Assembly: GCA_030634235.1 (NCBI GenBank)
Contig: DAOWBD010000009.1
Coordinates: forward strand, 1-15,440
Reading direction: 5' to 3'
Length of the DNA stretch: 15,440 bases
Source: Candidatus Omnitrophota bacterium
Lineage (GTDB): Bacteria > Omnitrophota > Gorgyraeia > Zapsychrales > Zapsychraceae
Position numbers and translations under genes: made by a program. This document shows, piece after piece, positions 1-6,861 of the stretch (its first letter is position 1; each line of letters starts with the position of its first letter). The notes below the pieces were generated by a model. The model was not told where the DNA came from. It worked only from the letters and a program-made list of their open reading frames with translations, and did no database searches.

Positions 1-40
1 GGGTTTCGTTTAAGCTGTTTTCAAAGGGTGGTTATTTAAG

Positions 41-69
41 TTGACGAATTACTCCTAAAGTGTTACAAT
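41..69 (+). promoter_or_regulatory. sigma70-like promoter for the first small gene
   Basis: A -35 box TTGACG (41-46) and a -10 box TACAAT (64-69) are separated by 17 bp, close to the housekeeping consensus. The -10 lies inside a perfect inverted repeat, TGTTACAATGTAACA (61-75), with 7-bp arms around one central base, so a dimeric regulator could bind over the -10. The downstream gene begins at 91-94 after a strong Shine-Dalgarno (GGAGG, 82-86). Seen in sequence; promoter activity is inferred. Confidence 0.6.
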
Positions 70-90
70 GTAACAAATTCTGGAGGTTAT

Positions 91-363
91 ATGATGTCTA
101 ATAGCGAAGAAAAACTACTCACGAATAAGAAAGCCGTCGAAGAGATCAACCGCCACAGGTGGATCGAGAGCGAAAAAATCGGGCACGACATTGGCTTTGA
201 AACTGCCTCGGGTGACTGGCTTGAAAAATTTTCCTCCGCATGGATGCAGTATCACATGCCCAATAGAAAAACCTCCTCAAGTTCTTCCAAATCCGTTAAA
301 AGAGAAACAGCCACTTCTGCTAAGACCAAGAAGCGAACAAAAACCTCCCGAAAGACCAAGTAA
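91..363 (+). CDS. small basic-tailed protein of unknown function
   Basis: This 90-residue protein has two parts. Residues 1-57 are polar and probably helical, with a Trp-containing segment (HRWIESEKIGHDIG) and a second aromatic patch around residues 43-56 (WLEKFSSAWMQYH). Residues 58-90 form a low-complexity Ser/Thr/Lys/Arg tail that could bind nucleic acid or another acidic partner. I do not recognise a named family; similar small proteins seem familiar from uncultured Gram-negative phyla, but I cannot verify that. There is no signal peptide or membrane segment. GGAGG at 82-86 sits 4 nt before ATG 91 and 7 nt before ATG 94, so the second Met may be the real start. It has its own promoter at 41-69 and is probably monocistronic, since a separate promoter candidate precedes gpmA. 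It is judged real from the promoter, ribosome binding site and composition. Confidence 0.7.
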   Translation: MMSNSEEKLLTNKKAVEEINRHRWIESEKIGHDIGFETASGDWLEKFSSAWMQYHMPNRKTSSSSSKSVKRETATSAKTKKRTKTSRKTK

Positions 364-403
364 AACCTTCTTCTGTACCGGTATTGTATTAGCATAAAAA
401 CAG

Positions 404-431
404 TTTAACTTTTTCCGTTTTTGTGTACAAT
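404..431 (+). promoter_or_regulatory. candidate promoter upstream of gpmA
   Basis: TTTAAC (404-409) and TACAAT (426-431) are spaced by 16 bp. The -10 lies in the odd palindrome TACAATGTA (426-434), the same nine bases found over the -10 of the first gene (64-72). A TTGACT at 435-440 has no good partner -10 at the right distance. The match is modest and the call is inferred. Confidence 0.35.
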
Positions 432-476
432 GTATTGACTTTATACTACTAATATTAGAACTAGAGAGGGGATCGT

Positions 477-1226
477 ATGGGAGTAGCAAAGCTTGTTCTA
501 CTGCGTCATGGTGAAAGCACCTGGAATAAAGAAAATAAATTTACCGGATGGACCGATGTCGACCTATCCGACTAAGGCAGGCAAGAAGCCGATGCGGCCG
601 GGAAAGTTCTCAAGGACGAAGGACTCACCTTTGATGTCGCCTACACGTCGGTCCTCAAGCGCGCGATCCGGACACTGTGGGCCGTATTAGATGAACTCGA
701 CCTAATGTGGATCCCGGTGTTCCGCTCTTGGCGCCTTAACGAGCGGCATTACGGCGGCCTCCAGGGATTGGATAAATCCGAGACGGCGGCGAAATACGGC
801 GACGAGCAAGTTCTCATTTGGCGCCGAAGTTACAATATCTGCCCGCCGGACTTAGAGAATACGGACGAGCGCTTCCCCGGCAATGACCCGCGCTACAAAG
901 ACCTGGATGCAGCCGACCTTCCCGTGACCGAAAGCCTAGAGAGCACCGTCGCGCGTTTTATTCCTTATTGGAAAGAGGTAATCGTTCCGGATATCAAGGC
1001 CGGAAAAAAAGTCCTGATTGCCGCGCACGGGAACAGCCTACGGGCCCTTGTAAAGCATTTAGACAATGTTTCCGAAGAAGAGATCCTCAAGTTAAATATC
1101 CCGACAGGGATTCCGCTGGTTTACGAACTTGATGAAGACTTGAATCCCATCAAGCACTACTATTTAGGCGACCAGGAAGCGATCAAGAAAGCTGCCGAAG
1201 CCGTCGCTAATCAAGGAAAAAAATAA
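477..1226 (+). pseudogene. gpmA: 2,3-bisphosphoglycerate-dependent phosphoglycerate mutase, interrupted by an in-frame TAA at codon 33
   Basis: Read through from ATG 477, preceded by GAGAGGGG, the frame gives a 249-residue dPGM-type mutase, against 250 in E. coli. It interconverts 3- and 2-phosphoglycerate in glycolysis and gluconeogenesis through a phosphohistidine. All signature parts are in register: LLRHGES with the phosphorylated His11, LNERHYG with the acid Glu89, and AAHGNSLRA with His184. One codon breaks it: TAA at 573-575, where homologues have Lys in the DLS-(E/D)-K-G segment. Flanking codons stay in frame, so this is a nonsense change and not a frameshift. AAA to TAA is a single base change. 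The later Met at 705 (residue 77) has no clear ribosome binding site and would lack His11, so a product from there should be inactive. The rest of the frame shows no decay. A sequencing or assembly error, a recent mutation or UAA readthrough are all possible. The next gene starts 9 bp downstream. Confidence 0.85.
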
Positions 1227-1235
1227 ATCGCCCCT

Positions 1236-1853
1236 ATGAACTCAGATGAAAAGCTGGTTAAGATCGATAAGCTAAGGACGCAGGTCGCGTCGTGTACGCG
1301 TTGTTCTCTTCACGAGACGCGTACGAACACGGTTCCCGGAGAGGGTGACGCGAATGCCGATATCATGTTTATCGGCGAGGCCCCGGGGCGCAATGAGGAC
1401 CTGCAGGGAAAGCCGTTTGTCGGCCGGGCCGGTGATATCTTCGACAAATTGCTCGACTCGATCGGGTTGACGCGTGAGCAGATCTATCTGTGCAATATCT
1501 TAAAGTGCCGCCCGCCGAGTAATCGCAATCCGCTTTCCAGCGAGATCAGTGCGTGTGTCGGAAGCCTGGATTTGCAGATCAAGATCGTCGACCCAAAGGT
1601 CATCGGAACATTGGGGAATTTCGCGACAACCTACGTATTTGAGAAGTTCAATATTCCTCCGCAAAAAATAAGTTCTGTTGCCGGCTGTGTTATTGATATT
1701 GAAACACCGTTCGGCCCGAAGAAGATCGTGCCGGTATTTCATCCGGCCGTGGCAACGTATAATGTCCATAAAACGGATCTGTTGATAAGCCATTTTCAAG
1801 CCTTTAAGCCGTTTTGCTCTGACCCTAAATCCTGTCCGGAAAGTATTGTCTAA
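1236..1853 (+). CDS. uracil-DNA glycosylase, family 4 (iron-sulfur)
   Basis: This 205-residue protein should remove uracil from DNA, produced by cytosine deamination or dUTP incorporation, and so start base excision repair. The family 4 hallmarks are visible: four cysteines placed to bind a [4Fe-4S] cluster (Cys20 and Cys23 in CTRC, Cys91 in KCRPP, Cys107), the active-site motif GEAPGRNED (47-55), QGKPFVGRAG (57-66), and an HPA motif with His169 near the C terminus. The C-terminal tail carries two further cysteines (194, 200) of unknown role. The start at 1236 lies 9 bp after gpmA and has only a weak ribosome binding site, so it is probably cotranscribed with gpmA. Its stop overlaps the next start by one base (TAATG at 1851-1855), a sign of translational coupling. 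Family 5 is less likely because the active-site motif keeps the Glu. Confidence 0.9.
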   Translation: MNSDEKLVKIDKLRTQVASCTRCSLHETRTNTVPGEGDANADIMFIGEAPGRNEDLQGKPFVGRAGDIFDKLLDSIGLTREQIYLCNILKCRPPSNRNPLSSEISACVGSLDLQIKIVDPKVIGTLGNFATTYVFEKFNIPPQKISSVAGCVIDIETPFGPKKIVPVFHPAVATYNVHKTDLLISHFQAFKPFCSDPKSCPESIV

Positions 1854-2569
1854 TGGTTTTTTTGATTATATTGGGTTTCCTGTTTCTCTTTATTGTTGTC
1901 GGCGGTTTTTGTGTTTTCTTCGACCAGGCGATCTTGACCCGGCGGGGAACGATCTACAGGGTCAAAACGGATAAAAAGCGCGTCCTGCTGACCTTTGACG
2001 ACGGGCCGTCGCCCGAGTGGACGCCGAAGATCCTTAATGAATTGAAAGAGGCGAATATCAAGGCGGTCTTTTTCATGATCGGGCATCACGTGCAGAAGTA
2101 TCCTGATATCGCGCGGCGTGTCGTTGAGGAAGGGCACACGATCGGGAACCACGGCTACGCGCACAGCGTCATGTTTTACTACACGGCGGCTGAGATCGAG
2201 GAAGAGATCAAGTACACCGAGCATGTCATCAAAGAGGTCACCGGCCAGACGACGAAATATTTCCGTCCGCCGAAGGCCTGGCTGCGACGCGGGATCAAGA
2301 AAAAGATCAAATTGATGGGCTATGAGACAATCCTGTGGTCTCTGAATTCTAAAGACTGGGTCTCATTTAATCACAAGTCGATCACAAATTATATTTCAAA
2401 AAATATTAAAAACGGGGATATCCTTCTTTTTCACGATAGCGGGAACGTGTCAACCACTGAAGGGGGAAATCGAAGGCAAACGGTGAAATCAATTTCCTTG
2501 CTAGCACGCACGTTGCGGGAAAAAGGTTTTGAATTTGTCTCAATTGAGGAGTTGATCAATGGGGAATGA
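1853..2569 (+). CDS. membrane-anchored polysaccharide deacetylase (NodB domain)
   Basis: This 238-residue protein starts with a hydrophobic segment (about residues 2-23) that should act as an N-terminal anchor, leaving the catalytic domain outside the cytoplasm. The NodB fold (carbohydrate esterase family 4) is shown by TFDDGPS (47-53, with the catalytic and metal Asp pair 49/50), the metal-binding His100 and His104 (NHGYAH), the RPP motif (138-140), a KDW segment near 167-169, and LLFHDSG (191-197). Such enzymes remove N-acetyl groups from peptidoglycan, chitin-like or exopolysaccharide substrates; the substrate cannot be read from sequence. In motif 2 the usual Thr after the first His is Gly101. 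It overlaps the glycosylase by one base and the following glycosyltransferase by 11 bases. The pairing with a lipid-sugar transferase suggests modification of an envelope glycan. Confidence 0.88.
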   Translation: MVFLIILGFLFLFIVVGGFCVFFDQAILTRRGTIYRVKTDKKRVLLTFDDGPSPEWTPKILNELKEANIKAVFFMIGHHVQKYPDIARRVVEEGHTIGNHGYAHSVMFYYTAAEIEEEIKYTEHVIKEVTGQTTKYFRPPKAWLRRGIKKKIKLMGYETILWSLNSKDWVSFNHKSITNYISKNIKNGDILLFHDSGNVSTTEGGNRRQTVKSISLLARTLREKGFEFVSIEELINGE

Positions 2570-4250
2570 TTGGTTCGAAGGAAAAAGCCACGTTGTTTTA
2601 ATCTCGCTATTAATGGTTCTTGCCTACACGCTTTTAATGTTCGGCAACAATATCGTCAGCCTGACGCATCCGGATGAGGTGTTCTATATTCAGAGCGCTA
2701 AGGAAATGGTGAAGTACAACAGTTGGCTGACGCCGATGATCTTTGATGAGGTGCAGTTTGAAAAACCGTTTCTGTCGTTCACGCTCTTCGCACTGGCGAT
2801 CAAGGTGTTCGGGCTGACGGCGTTCGGGGCGCGGTTCTGGCCGGCATTTTTCGGGATGGTTGGTGTCGGGATTGTTTACTGGATCGCCTGGACGCTCTTT
2901 AAGCGCAAGCGGCTGTCTTTTCTCGCCGGAATGATCCTCTCAAGCAGTTTCATTTACTTAGCACTTTCCCGCGCTGTCCTGACCGACATGATCTTTTCTG
3001 TTTTGGTCACAATCACGATCGGCTGTTTTTGTTTGAGTTATTATAACCGCAAATATAAGAGCCAAGGGATTATCTGGTATTTTGTCGTTATGGCGATTGC
3101 TGTTTTAACAAAGGGACTTTTAGGGATTACGTTTCCCGCAGCGGCGGTATTGATCTTCCTTATTTATAAAAAGGATCTTGGATTCTTAAAATGCCGCGCG
3201 ACATTGTGGGGAGCGCTTCTGTTCTTAGCGCTCGCGCTGCCGTGGCACATCCTCATGTATCTCCAACACGGCGCATGGTTTTTGGAGGAGTACTTCTATA
3301 ATGTGCATTGGCGGCGGATTCTCGCCTCGGAGCATGCCAGGCTCGATAATTGGTATTTCTATATCATGCTGATGTTTGTCGGTGTCATGCCGTGGTTCCT
3401 TTTCTGGATTCCCGCGGGGCGATCGATCTTTTTGCAATTCAAGAAGAAACTCGCGTCCCGCGATAAAATGTTTTTTCTTTTGGCGTGGATCGCCAGTATT
3501 TATATTTTTGTCCAGCCGGCGCACTCGAAGCTCGCGAGTTATATTTTTCCCGCTTTTCCGGCGATTGCGATTCTTCTTGCCTACACGCTTAACGGGGCCT
3601 TAGAGCAGGCCGCAAAAGGTGAGGATCCCAAGCTTGTCAAAATATGCGCTTATATCATGTCCGTTCTTCTCATTGGTGTTGCTATTGGCGGGATCATCAC
3701 GGCGAAGCAATATCCGGATATTATCTTGGATCTGCGGCCCATTTATGTTTCTGCCGGCGTGCTCGTGTGCATTTCATTGCTAATCATTATTTTTAACCGT
3801 AAAAAGATGTATCTCCATATGATCGTTACCTATCTCGGCGTGACGTTAACGCTCCTCGGTGCGGCATGTTCCAGCCGGTCGTATATTGAGCCGTGGGTCT
3901 CGTGCAAGCCGATCTGTGACGTTTTTAAAACGATCGACCATTCCCAGACGCCCATTCTGTCCAGCAAGTTCTACGTGCGCGGCGTCCGGTTTTATACGGA
4001 CAGACCAATGGCGGTTATCGATATCAACGGCAAGGGTTTTTGGAGCCCTCACCCGATCCCGTTCTTGAACAAGGACGAAATGGTCATCGACTTTCTAAAC
4101 GCGCGGCCGGTTACGTGGGCCATTCTCAAAGAAGGTAATGTCCAAGATGTTCACCGCATACTCAAAAACCAGCCGTTTCGCATTGAGGAGCTCGACGGTA
4201 TCGGCGGTAAATTTATTTTAAAGATTGAAAAAACAAACAAGGGGGAATAA
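2559..4250 (+). CDS. GT39 / ArnT-like membrane glycosyltransferase
   Basis: This 563-residue protein is mostly hydrophobic with about ten or more membrane segments, the first near residues 11-29. It belongs to the GT-C fold PMT/ArnT group, which moves a sugar from a polyprenyl-phosphate carrier to a lipid or protein on the outer face of the inner membrane. The family signature is in the first external loop: HPDE (37-40, with the acidic pair Asp39/Glu40), then SAKEM, and FEKP (67-70) before the next membrane stretch. The C-terminal part after about residue 440 is less hydrophobic and is probably a periplasmic domain, as in ArnT. GAGGAG precedes the ATG at 2559, which lies inside the end of the deacetylase gene, so the two are coupled. 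Donor and acceptor are unknown, and the gene should not be called arnT without evidence for aminoarabinose. Confidence 0.85.
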   Translation: MGNDWFEGKSHVVLISLLMVLAYTLLMFGNNIVSLTHPDEVFYIQSAKEMVKYNSWLTPMIFDEVQFEKPFLSFTLFALAIKVFGLTAFGARFWPAFFGMVGVGIVYWIAWTLFKRKRLSFLAGMILSSSFIYLALSRAVLTDMIFSVLVTITIGCFCLSYYNRKYKSQGIIWYFVVMAIAVLTKGLLGITFPAAAVLIFLIYKKDLGFLKCRATLWGALLFLALALPWHILMYLQHGAWFLEEYFYNVHWRRILASEHARLDNWYFYIMLMFVGVMPWFLFWIPAGRSIFLQFKKKLASRDKMFFLLAWIASIYIFVQPAHSKLASYIFPAFPAIAILLAYTLNGALEQAAKGEDPKLVKICAYIMSVLLIGVAIGGIITAKQYPDIILDLRPIYVSAGVLVCISLLIIIFNRKKMYLHMIVTYLGVTLTLLGAACSSRSYIEPWVSCKPICDVFKTIDHSQTPILSSKFYVRGVRFYTDRPMAVIDINGKGFWSPHPIPFLNKDEMVIDFLNARPVTWAILKEGNVQDVHRILKNQPFRIEELDGIGGKFILKIEKTNKGE

Positions 4251-4252
4251 TC

Positions 4253-5251
4253 ATGGGTTTTAAGATTCCAGACACTCCAGAAGAACTGTTCCGGCAGGGA
4301 GGGCGGCATATCACTAATGCCAACAAATGGCTGCCAATGATCATTGTTTTCTTTCTGATCGGGTTTTTTGCCTTAACGAGTTTTTACTCGGTTGACCAGG
4401 GCGAGGTCGGCGTGATTCGCCGCTTCGGCAAGTATCTAAAAACAACACAACCGGGGTTGCAATGGAAGCTTCCCTTTAATATCGACCGGCTCGATAAGGT
4501 CAGGATTGAACGCGTCTTTAAGGAGGAATTTGGTTTCCGGACGCTTAAGGCCGGTGTGAACACGCAGTATTCCTCGAAGTCTTATGACGAAGAGGCCTTG
4601 ATGCTCACTGGCGACTTGAACGTCCTGGACGTTTCCTGGATCGTGCATTTTAAGATCAAGGACCCGGTCCATCTCCTATTCAATGTACGCTCGCCGCAGG
4701 AGACCGTGCGCGACCTCTCCGAGTCCGCAATGCGCCAGGTCATCGGCGATTATTCCGTCAACGAAGCGATCACAACCCGCAAAAATGAGATCAACCAGGC
4801 CGTCAAAAAGATCCTGCAGGCCTCGCTGGATAATTACAAGAGCGGTGTTCAGATTGACAAGATCGAGCTGCAGGAAGTGCTTCCGCCGTCGGTTGTCAAA
4901 GCTTCCTTTAATGAAGTCAATGAGGCCGAGCAGGAAAGGGAGAAAGTGATCAATCAATCCTGGGAAGCGTACAATAAAGTGATTCCGAAAGCGCGCGGGC
5001 AAGCGGAGAAGACGATCCGCGAAGCGGAAGGCTACGCTTTGGCGCGCGTCGCTAAAGCGAAGGGAGACGCGACGAAGTTCCTCGATACGTGGAACGCGTA
5101 TAAGGATGCGAAAGAAGTCACGCGGCGCCGTCTCTATCTTGAAACATTTAAGGAGATCATCCCGAAGGCCGGAAAGATCTTTATCTTTGAACCTGAGGCG
5201 AATAATGTTTTGCCGCTTCTTAATTTGAGTGAAGGGGGTGGGCTAAAATGA
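4253..5251 (+). CDS. hflK: HflK-like SPFH/band 7 membrane protein
   Basis: This 332-residue protein has a short cytoplasmic N terminus, one membrane segment (about 27-44) and an SPFH/band 7 domain starting at YSVDQGEVGVIRRFGKY. A charged, probably coiled-coil helix spans about 215-285. In known bacteria HflK and HflC assemble into a large cage around the FtsH protease at the inner membrane and limit its action on membrane proteins. The protein is shorter than E. coli HflK (419) and lacks its Gly/Pro-rich N-terminal extension. GGGGGA lies just before ATG 4253, 2 bp after the preceding stop, so it is in the same operon as the glycosyltransferase. The last four bases (ATGA, 5248-5251) overlap the start of hflC. 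The order hflK-hflC supports the assignment. Confidence 0.87.
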   Translation: MGFKIPDTPEELFRQGGRHITNANKWLPMIIVFFLIGFFALTSFYSVDQGEVGVIRRFGKYLKTTQPGLQWKLPFNIDRLDKVRIERVFKEEFGFRTLKAGVNTQYSSKSYDEEALMLTGDLNVLDVSWIVHFKIKDPVHLLFNVRSPQETVRDLSESAMRQVIGDYSVNEAITTRKNEINQAVKKILQASLDNYKSGVQIDKIELQEVLPPSVVKASFNEVNEAEQEREKVINQSWEAYNKVIPKARGQAEKTIREAEGYALARVAKAKGDATKFLDTWNAYKDAKEVTRRRLYLETFKEIIPKAGKIFIFEPEANNVLPLLNLSEGGGLK

Positions 5252-6210
5252 AAAACACGATTAGTATGATCGTCGGAATTATTATTTTACTTGTTGTCCT
5301 CGTCGTGAGCGGCGCTTTTTACACGATCGACGAGACCCAGCAGGTTGTTCTAACGCAATTCGGGAAATTGGTCGGCCAGCCGAGAACAGAGGCCGGCTTG
5401 TATTTCAAAATCCCCTTTATACAGACAGTGAATTATTTCGATAAGAGGATCCTCGATTGGGATGGCTCTGCCAATCAAATGCCGACCCGCGAGAAACGTC
5501 TTATCTGGGTCGATACAACCGCGCGCTGGCGCATTGCCGATGCCCTTAAGTTCATGAAGCGGGTTGGAACGGAACCAAATGTCCAAAGCCGCTTTGATGA
5601 TATTATTGATGCCAAGACCCGCGAAGCAATCTCCAGCCATGTGCTTGTTGAGGCGATCCGTAATAGCAACCGTCTGATCGAAGAAGGAGACACGGAAATT
5701 TTAGAAACCGCGTCCGAAGAGTTCGGCAAAACAGCGCTCGCGCCGATCGAAAAAGGGAGAGCGGCCCTTAGCGCCATGATCCTTGAGAAGGCGGCGGAAG
5801 CTGTTAAGGACTATGGCGTTGAACTTGTCGATGTAAAGATCAAGCGCATCAATTACGTAATGGAAGTTCAGAGTAAGGTTTACGAGCGCATGATCTCCGA
5901 GCGCAAGCGCGCCGCCGAGCAGTTCCGCTCGGAAGGCCAGGGAAAGAAAGCCGAGATCGAGGGCCAGCGCGCCAAGGAATTGCAGCAGATTCAAGCAGAG
6001 GCGTATCGCACGGCCCAAGAGATCAAGGGAAAAGCGGATGCCGAGGCGATCAAGATTTACGCGGATGCGTATAACAAGGACCCGGAGTTTTATTCGTTCA
6101 TGAAGACTTTGGAGACTTATCGCAAGACCATTAATAATCAGACGACGCTCATGCTGACCACGGACAATGATTTTTACCGGTATTTAAACGGCGTGCCGGT
6201 CGATATGTAG
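5248..6210 (+). CDS. hflC: HflC-like SPFH/band 7 membrane protein
   Basis: This 320-residue partner of HflK is close in length to E. coli HflC (334). It has an N-terminal membrane segment (about 5-24), then the SPFH domain (AFYTIDETQQVVLTQFGK onward). The family's long helix is rich in Glu, Lys, Arg and Ala, about 205-275, with SERKRAAEQFRSEG and repeated EIKGKADAEA-type segments. It ends with LETYRKTINNQTTLML and YRYLN, as HflC proteins typically do. It should form the alternating HflK/HflC assembly that controls FtsH. Its ATG overlaps the hflK stop by four bases and is preceded by GAAGGGGGTGGG. It is the last gene of the plus-strand cluster and is followed within 30 bp by a strong hairpin terminator. 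Confidence 0.87.
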   Translation: MKNTISMIVGIIILLVVLVVSGAFYTIDETQQVVLTQFGKLVGQPRTEAGLYFKIPFIQTVNYFDKRILDWDGSANQMPTREKRLIWVDTTARWRIADALKFMKRVGTEPNVQSRFDDIIDAKTREAISSHVLVEAIRNSNRLIEEGDTEILETASEEFGKTALAPIEKGRAALSAMILEKAAEAVKDYGVELVDVKIKRINYVMEVQSKVYERMISERKRAAEQFRSEGQGKKAEIEGQRAKELQQIQAEAYRTAQEIKGKADAEAIKIYADAYNKDPEFYSFMKTLETYRKTINNQTTLMLTTDNDFYRYLNGVPVDM

Positions 6211-6237
6211 GTTTTGGCACACGAGGGTGGTATTTAA

Positions 6238-6271
6238 GAAAAGCCGCTGGAGATTTCTTCAGCGGCTTTTC
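6238..6271. terminator. bidirectional terminator between hflC and the convergent gene
   Basis: A perfect 12-bp stem, GAAAAGCCGCTG (6238-6249) with CAGCGGCTTTTC (6260-6271), encloses a 10-nt loop. The stem itself gives a U-rich 3' arm in both directions (CTTTTC, and on the minus strand CTTTTCTT), so it can end transcripts from either side. Its right arm includes the last codons and stop (TGA, complement of 6259-6261) of the minus-strand gene. Confidence 0.85.
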
Positions 6272-6780
6272 TCGTGAAGGGGGATGACCTCTTTGACAAT
6301 GTATTGATCTTTTTCAGGAATGATCGTCGAGGAAAACGGCTCGCTCTCGATATTCTCGTAACGCATGTTCATTGAGATGGGGGCGTCGGGAAAGTGGTTG
6401 AGGATATTCTTGGTGTCGGTGGCGGTTGTGTCATAATCGCCGTCGAAAACACGGTAGTTCAATTGGCTTCGTCCGTTGGGTTTAAGCATTTCAAGCGCGT
6501 CGAACTTTAGCGTGATGTGTTTCTTAAAGCCGTAATCCACGACAACGTCGAGGTCGCTGACCTGAATGTTCTTGGCGTAACAGTAGCTGTCATTGATCAA
6601 AAACAGCCCGTAATCGTTGTCTGTGTTGACCTCGAGCGTCAGAATCGGCATGCTGCGCTTGCGTCGTTCGTCGGCTAGGATATGTTCGAGTTCGGTAATC
6701 TTGTGAAAGGCCCGTTCAAGGAAAAACAGGAGAATAACAATAACAATACTTGCAATAATAAGAAATAGCGGATAAACCAT
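6259..6780 (-). CDS. membrane-anchored protein of unknown function
   Basis: This 173-residue protein begins with a strongly hydrophobic helix (about residues 4-21), then a charged, probably coiled-coil stretch (about 22-43, ERAFHKITELEHILADERRK). A soluble domain follows that alternates hydrophobic and polar residues and looks beta-rich (about 46-165). I do not recognise the family. The layout resembles small bitopic proteins with an immunoglobulin-like or similar beta domain facing one side of the membrane, but that is a guess. The start is well supported: AGGAGG lies 6 nt before the ATG on the minus strand (within 6781-6792). It is convergent with hflC, shares its terminator, and is divergent from prmA, so it is probably a single-gene transcript. 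Confidence 0.75.
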   Translation of the reverse strand: MVYPLFLIIASIVIVILLFFLERAFHKITELEHILADERRKRSMPILTLEVNTDNDYGLFLINDSYCYAKNIQVSDLDVVVDYGFKKHITLKFDALEMLKPNGRSQLNYRVFDGDYDTTATDTKNILNHFPDAPISMNMRYENIESEPFSSTIIPEKDQYIVKEVIPLHEKSR

Positions 6781-6795
6781 AATTGCCTCCTTTGA

Positions 6796-6825
6796 TTTAT
6801 ATCAGTCTATTGCGTTTGACGGCAA
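6796..6825 (-). promoter_or_regulatory. candidate promoter for the 6259-6780 gene
   Basis: On the minus strand TTGCCG (complement of 6820-6825) and TATAAA (complement of 6796-6801) are separated by 18 bp, in the 81-bp gap between the divergent genes. I could not find an equally good pair for the plus-strand prmA; a TTGACG at 6816-6821 lacks a convincing -10. Confidence 0.35.
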
Positions 6826-6861
6826 AAATCAAACTTTTTCTCACTCATCTATCGCATTTTG

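Noticed and set aside
573..575. Alternative genetic code with TAA read as an amino acid
   Set aside because: TAA closes several other clearly full-length genes here (for example at 1224-1226, 1851-1853 and 4248-4250), so it works as a stop in this genome. TGA and TAG are also used as normal stops.
705..1226. A shorter independent gene starting at ATG 705
   Set aside because: It is the C-terminal three quarters of gpmA in the same frame, lacks the catalytic His11, and has no clear ribosome binding site.
1500..1799. 99-codon minus-strand frame inside the uracil-DNA glycosylase gene
   Set aside because: It lies wholly antisense to a well-supported gene and encodes nothing recognisable.
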